NCBI GenBank assembly: GCA_914767715.1
Contig: OU612067.1
Span: 22,046,162 to 22,110,161, forward strand
Source of the DNA: Membranipora membranacea
Taxonomy: Eukaryota > Bryozoa > Gymnolaemata > Cheilostomatida > Membraniporidae
Direction: 5' to 3'
Length of the DNA stretch: 64,000 bases
A program made the translations under genes and the position numbers. Of this stretch, positions 60,453 to 64,000 are shown one piece after another. The stretch's first letter is position 1. Each line of letters starts with the position of its first letter. The notes beneath the pieces are model-generated. The model ran no database searches, was not told the origin of the DNA, and saw only the letters and a program-made list of their open reading frames with translations.

Positions 60453-62234
60453 CTGTAAACTAAAAAAATTCAAACAGAAAATACAAACTAAACCGAATAT
60501 GATGTTTATTTTGAGAGATCTTCAGCTCTCACAGCTTGGACTAGGATGAGCCAGGAGACTCAATACAATAAGGGGGGGGGGGGGCAGAAGCTATGGGATC
60601 TCAAGTCCTCACAGCTCACACTCAGGCAGAGATTGACAGCAGACGCTATTAAGACTAAGACACCCAACTAAGACTCTTGAGGAATCACCACCCTCGTCTA
60701 ATCGCCTTTATATTCTAAAAATCCTACATGAAAAGGCTCCTTTGTTTTGGTTTTTCGCTGTTAAATTATCTTGATTGAGGGATAAGCAAAACCCTATCTC
60801 CTCTTTTTGAGAGAAACGAGGGTTTAACACAATTGATGTAAAATTACATTATTTAAATTGGACGATAAGTCAAAACCCACTTTCCGTTTTTTCAAGAGTT
60901 TTTGCAAGAGTTTTTTAGTCTTATTTTTAAATAAATTGATTCTTGAGCAAACGCATTCTACGTTATTATGCCCATGCCTACCCACAGTGATGAAACCGGG
61001 TAAACATCAAGCTTGGGCAGTTCTGGTTGGAGAGCCGATGGAGCATGTATTTCTAGTATTGCAAAGATTGCTTTGTTTTGGTAAATTACTGTTTAGTGTT
61101 TAATTTAATTTACTATTCAAGAATAAAATTCATTTGAATATGGAAAACTCATCTAAACCATCTGTTATTAGTAATTTGAGTATGCACCTTTACGTAACAA
61201 AGTTCGAAAAACAAATGTGCTGGATAAATTTAAGTAGCTAAACAAAACACCTTTTGCACCGAGTTGCATCCTTGTTGAACCCACAAACGTCGCAACCATC
61301 ACAACGTCGTAATCTAGCGTTCCACTAACGTCGCAATCCCAAAAACGTTGCAACGAAAGGTTTTTATAACGTCGCAAACCCAGTAATGTCGCAATTTTTA
61401 AATGTCGCTAATGCTCAAACCCACTAACGTTGCAAATATCGCAACTCAATAAAAATGCCGAGTTTTCTTCTCATTGGATGCAAATTGGTGATTAAAATTT
61501 GCTGCTGATAGGAGCATACAGACTTCAAAAGACTGTGGGAAGTTGAAATATTGTGCAAATTGCTATAAGAGAAAAATTTTCACTTCCTAGGATCATGATA
61601 AAAATTATTACCTTAGAAATAATTACTGCCGCCGATTATTGGATGCTCATAAATATTGGATGATTACGAAACTAGATTATCAATACTCAAACTTGATGAA
61701 CTGAATGTTCATTTCCGGATCTCCAGATGTTTCCGTTTAGCTAGAGTTTCCCCATGCCGACCTTTTCTTGTTTAAGACAATCAATCATTTAATATAACTA
61801 CCCTACTTGATAACAATATTTTTAAGGAATTCACCTGATACATTATGATATTTGTTTTATGCACGATCTTATATTTTAATTGTCTTGATCAGCAAATAAA
61901 TCGAGATTAATATTATTATCATAAATATCAAGAAACAACTGAGGCAGATATCAGCAAACATGCCTAGCTTGAAATATACCGTCATGTTTGATATAGGCTA
62001 TGCTGAAAGTTTTCAAGATGTAGTACACTGCTTGCTATATTTATAATGGAAAAATTGTTACACCAGTTATGCATGAACCACTTCATCTTCACTTTCCACC
62101 ATAACATTGGGAAGTAGACAACAGTAAAAATATGAGTTATCCTGTTTTATTTTGTGAGGGAACAACTCTCATAAGTGAAAATGGTTTCCTTATCCGAGCA
62201 TCATCGATTGCTACAATGTAACAGATCAGATTTT

Positions 62235-62887
62235 TTTCATGGGTAGAGGCAGGACACATGGTGACCATATCGTGATCCAGGCACTTGCAGACATGCTGAG
62301 TATGCAAATACTCATTTAAACGTCTACTAAAAACTCAGATATTTTGATTCGACCTGATGGTCCAGGCTTATTAGACTTAGACCCAAGTGAGCCATATATC
62401 GTCCTCCCTAAATTACCAAAAAAACAATGGAGAACACTATGTAGCACTTGGACAAGATTTGACCGATGTTGTTATTGTCATTACAAGGTCACCGCAGATG
62501 AGACTTCAGACAGAGAGTAAAATTCATGTGACTCCTTTAACAAGGGTGCAGTCAACAGAATCACCCCGAAGCTCCTTTGCAGCTATGGTTACATCACCTG
62601 TACAGGCCTCAGAAGACATGACAGAAAACTTGTTTGACCTTCCAGTGGAAATTTTACCAGTGATATTTACTATGGTTGTCAACAATAACTTAAAACATAC
62701 AAAAACACAAATATATCAGATGTTCCTGGACATACAAGAATTGCTTGGGTTTGTGTTAGCGTATGTAACAAGACCTGTCCCATCCTTATTATCATTACCA
62801 ATTCATTGTTCAACCGTGTCTTTCTTGAGATATCATCACTTTCTATATGTAAAGGAAAATGGGTGGGCTAAACTTTTTGATCGATAA
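62235..62887 (+). pseudogene. Decayed ORF, right copy
   Basis: Counterpart of 2193-2836. It retains DIVIQALADMLSM and the distal tail, but an extra A near 62410 shifts the frame before the EHYVAL block, so the long downstream frame now starts differently. The loss of frame in one copy and the stop in both argue for a non-functional relic. Confidence 0.4.
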
Positions 62888-63174
62888 TGACTCCATTCCA
62901 ATGGAAGCAATTCATATGGATGCCTGCATGGAAAGGTGTTGAATCTGCGGAAACTTCCAGTAATCCGAATCAGCCTGAGTGCGGTATCACGTGCCAGCAG
63001 CAAGAATATTGGGCTTATGATTGAGAATAAGAGATGGTCGATGGTACAATCATAGAGTTATCCCCACTAGAGCTATTACTCACAGACTAATAACATTGCG
63101 TTTCCGGTGGAGGTGTGTGCACAGTGTCGGCCATATCGGATTTGGGGAGCAACACATAAACATTCCATTGTGCT

Positions 63175-63875
63175 CATGGGCCCCTAGGACTTACATGTCT
63201 TCACTTTGCCAATGTCCACTATCAACCACACAAAAAAAACCAAACAGGGTAAGACACACAAAAAATATTTTTTACAACCTACCTTGAAATCTATCACACT
63301 AACTCAGCCCTCCTTCCTCTTTCATTTGCTTCAGGTTTGAAGGTTCTAGCATAAACAGAGCTGACTTTATGGACCAGAGAAAAAAATTGTTCGACAAAAT
63401 ATGAGTAGGCTGAAATGGCTGCATGAGTGTCGACATCCCCACATGATTATTGTACTTTTTTTTTATTTCACTAAATTGGTTCTTTTTACACTCATATATT
63501 ATGAGTTCTAAATTATATTCATTAATTTTTAAGCTTCTAATAAGCTATGAGTATATGAGTGTAAAAAGAACCAATTTAGTGGAATAAAAAAAAAGTACAA
63601 TAATCATGTGGGGATGTCAACACTCATGCAGCCATTTCAGCCTACTCAGATTTTGTGGAACAATTTTTTTCTCTGGTCCATAAAGTCAGCTCCATTTACG
63701 CTAGAAACTTCAAACCTGAAGCAAATGAAAGAGGAAGGAGGGCTGAGTTAGTGTGAGAGATTTCAAGGTAGGCTGTAAAAAAATTTATTTTTGTGTCTTA
63801 CCCTTTTTGGTGTTTTTTGGGTGGTTGATAGTGGACATTGGCAAAGTAAAGACATATAAGTCCCAGGGGCCCATG
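63175..63875. mobile_element. Foldback element, right copy
   Basis: Counterpart of 3124-3796 with the same ATTGTGCT flanks (63167-63174 and 63876-63883), so the insertion predates the segmental duplication. It is slightly longer (701 bp), mainly through an extra stretch in the right arm (63787-63815). Confidence 0.9.
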
Positions 63876-64000
63876 ATTGTGCTTTGTAGTTGTGGTACAA
63901 AATTCATGGATATCTCTAGAGTTTTTTCAATAGATCTCAACATCTGTTGAACCCAGGCATAGATTGAAGAACCCAGGTAAAGTACAAAGATCTCTTAGCT

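Larger units (their letters stand above)
60113..64000. repeat. Right copy of the long direct repeat
   Basis: Collinear with 1-3930. It includes the ROCO N-terminal exon (60240-60452), poly-G tract, ACGTCGCAA repeat (61262-61443), decayed ORF (62235-62887) and foldback element (63175-63875). The alignment is still continuous at base 64000. Confidence 0.93.

Overview
The window reads as nuclear DNA of an animal, most likely a marine invertebrate; a sponge or other early-branching lineage is plausible, but no sequence here proves the taxon. It is AT-rich, its genes are split by GT-AG (and a few GC-AG) introns, and intergenic space is full of small DNA transposons, tRNA-derived SINEs and foldback repeats. 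There are no bacterial-type operons.

Layout. 1-3950: first copy of a long direct repeat that recurs at 60113-64000. It holds one exon of an off-window minus-strand gene, a decayed ORF and a 673-bp foldback element. 3986-5160: a non-autonomous inverted-repeat transposon. 5641-10354: a THAP-domain, P-element-like (THAP9-like) transposase gene with two frameshifts. 10483-10897: a hAT-like MITE carrying a tRNA-like module. 11070-11914: repeats. 12064-12267: an isolated acidic exon. About 14.4-20.4 kb: SINEs, diverged exon-like tandem units and another transposon. 20623-26243 (minus): an NSRP1-like splicing regulator with an in-frame stop and an apparently missing exon. 28662-41305 (plus): a copine gene with an intact two-C2 front half, a 4-kb internal tandem duplication and no recognisable von Willebrand A core. 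43122-45854 (plus): a small unrecognised multi-exon gene. 45.9-51.2 kb: mostly non-coding with SINEs and simple repeats. 51288-60452 (minus): the most interesting locus, an LRR-Roc-COR (ROCO) GTPase whose reading frame continues into a caspase with the catalytic His and Cys both visible.

How the genes relate. The genes are unrelated functionally: calcium/lipid binding (copine), splicing (NSRP1-like) and a probable GTPase-controlled cysteine protease (ROCO-caspase). The ROCO-caspase locus seems to be part of a tandem family, because its N-terminal exon and about 3.7 kb of upstream DNA recur almost unchanged 60.1 kb away at the left edge. Its LRR exons form a recently expanded array with symmetrical phase-2 introns. 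Several otherwise good genes carry one or two isolated lesions (1-bp frameshifts, TGA stops), which could mean decay or uncorrected sequence errors; the sequence alone cannot decide.
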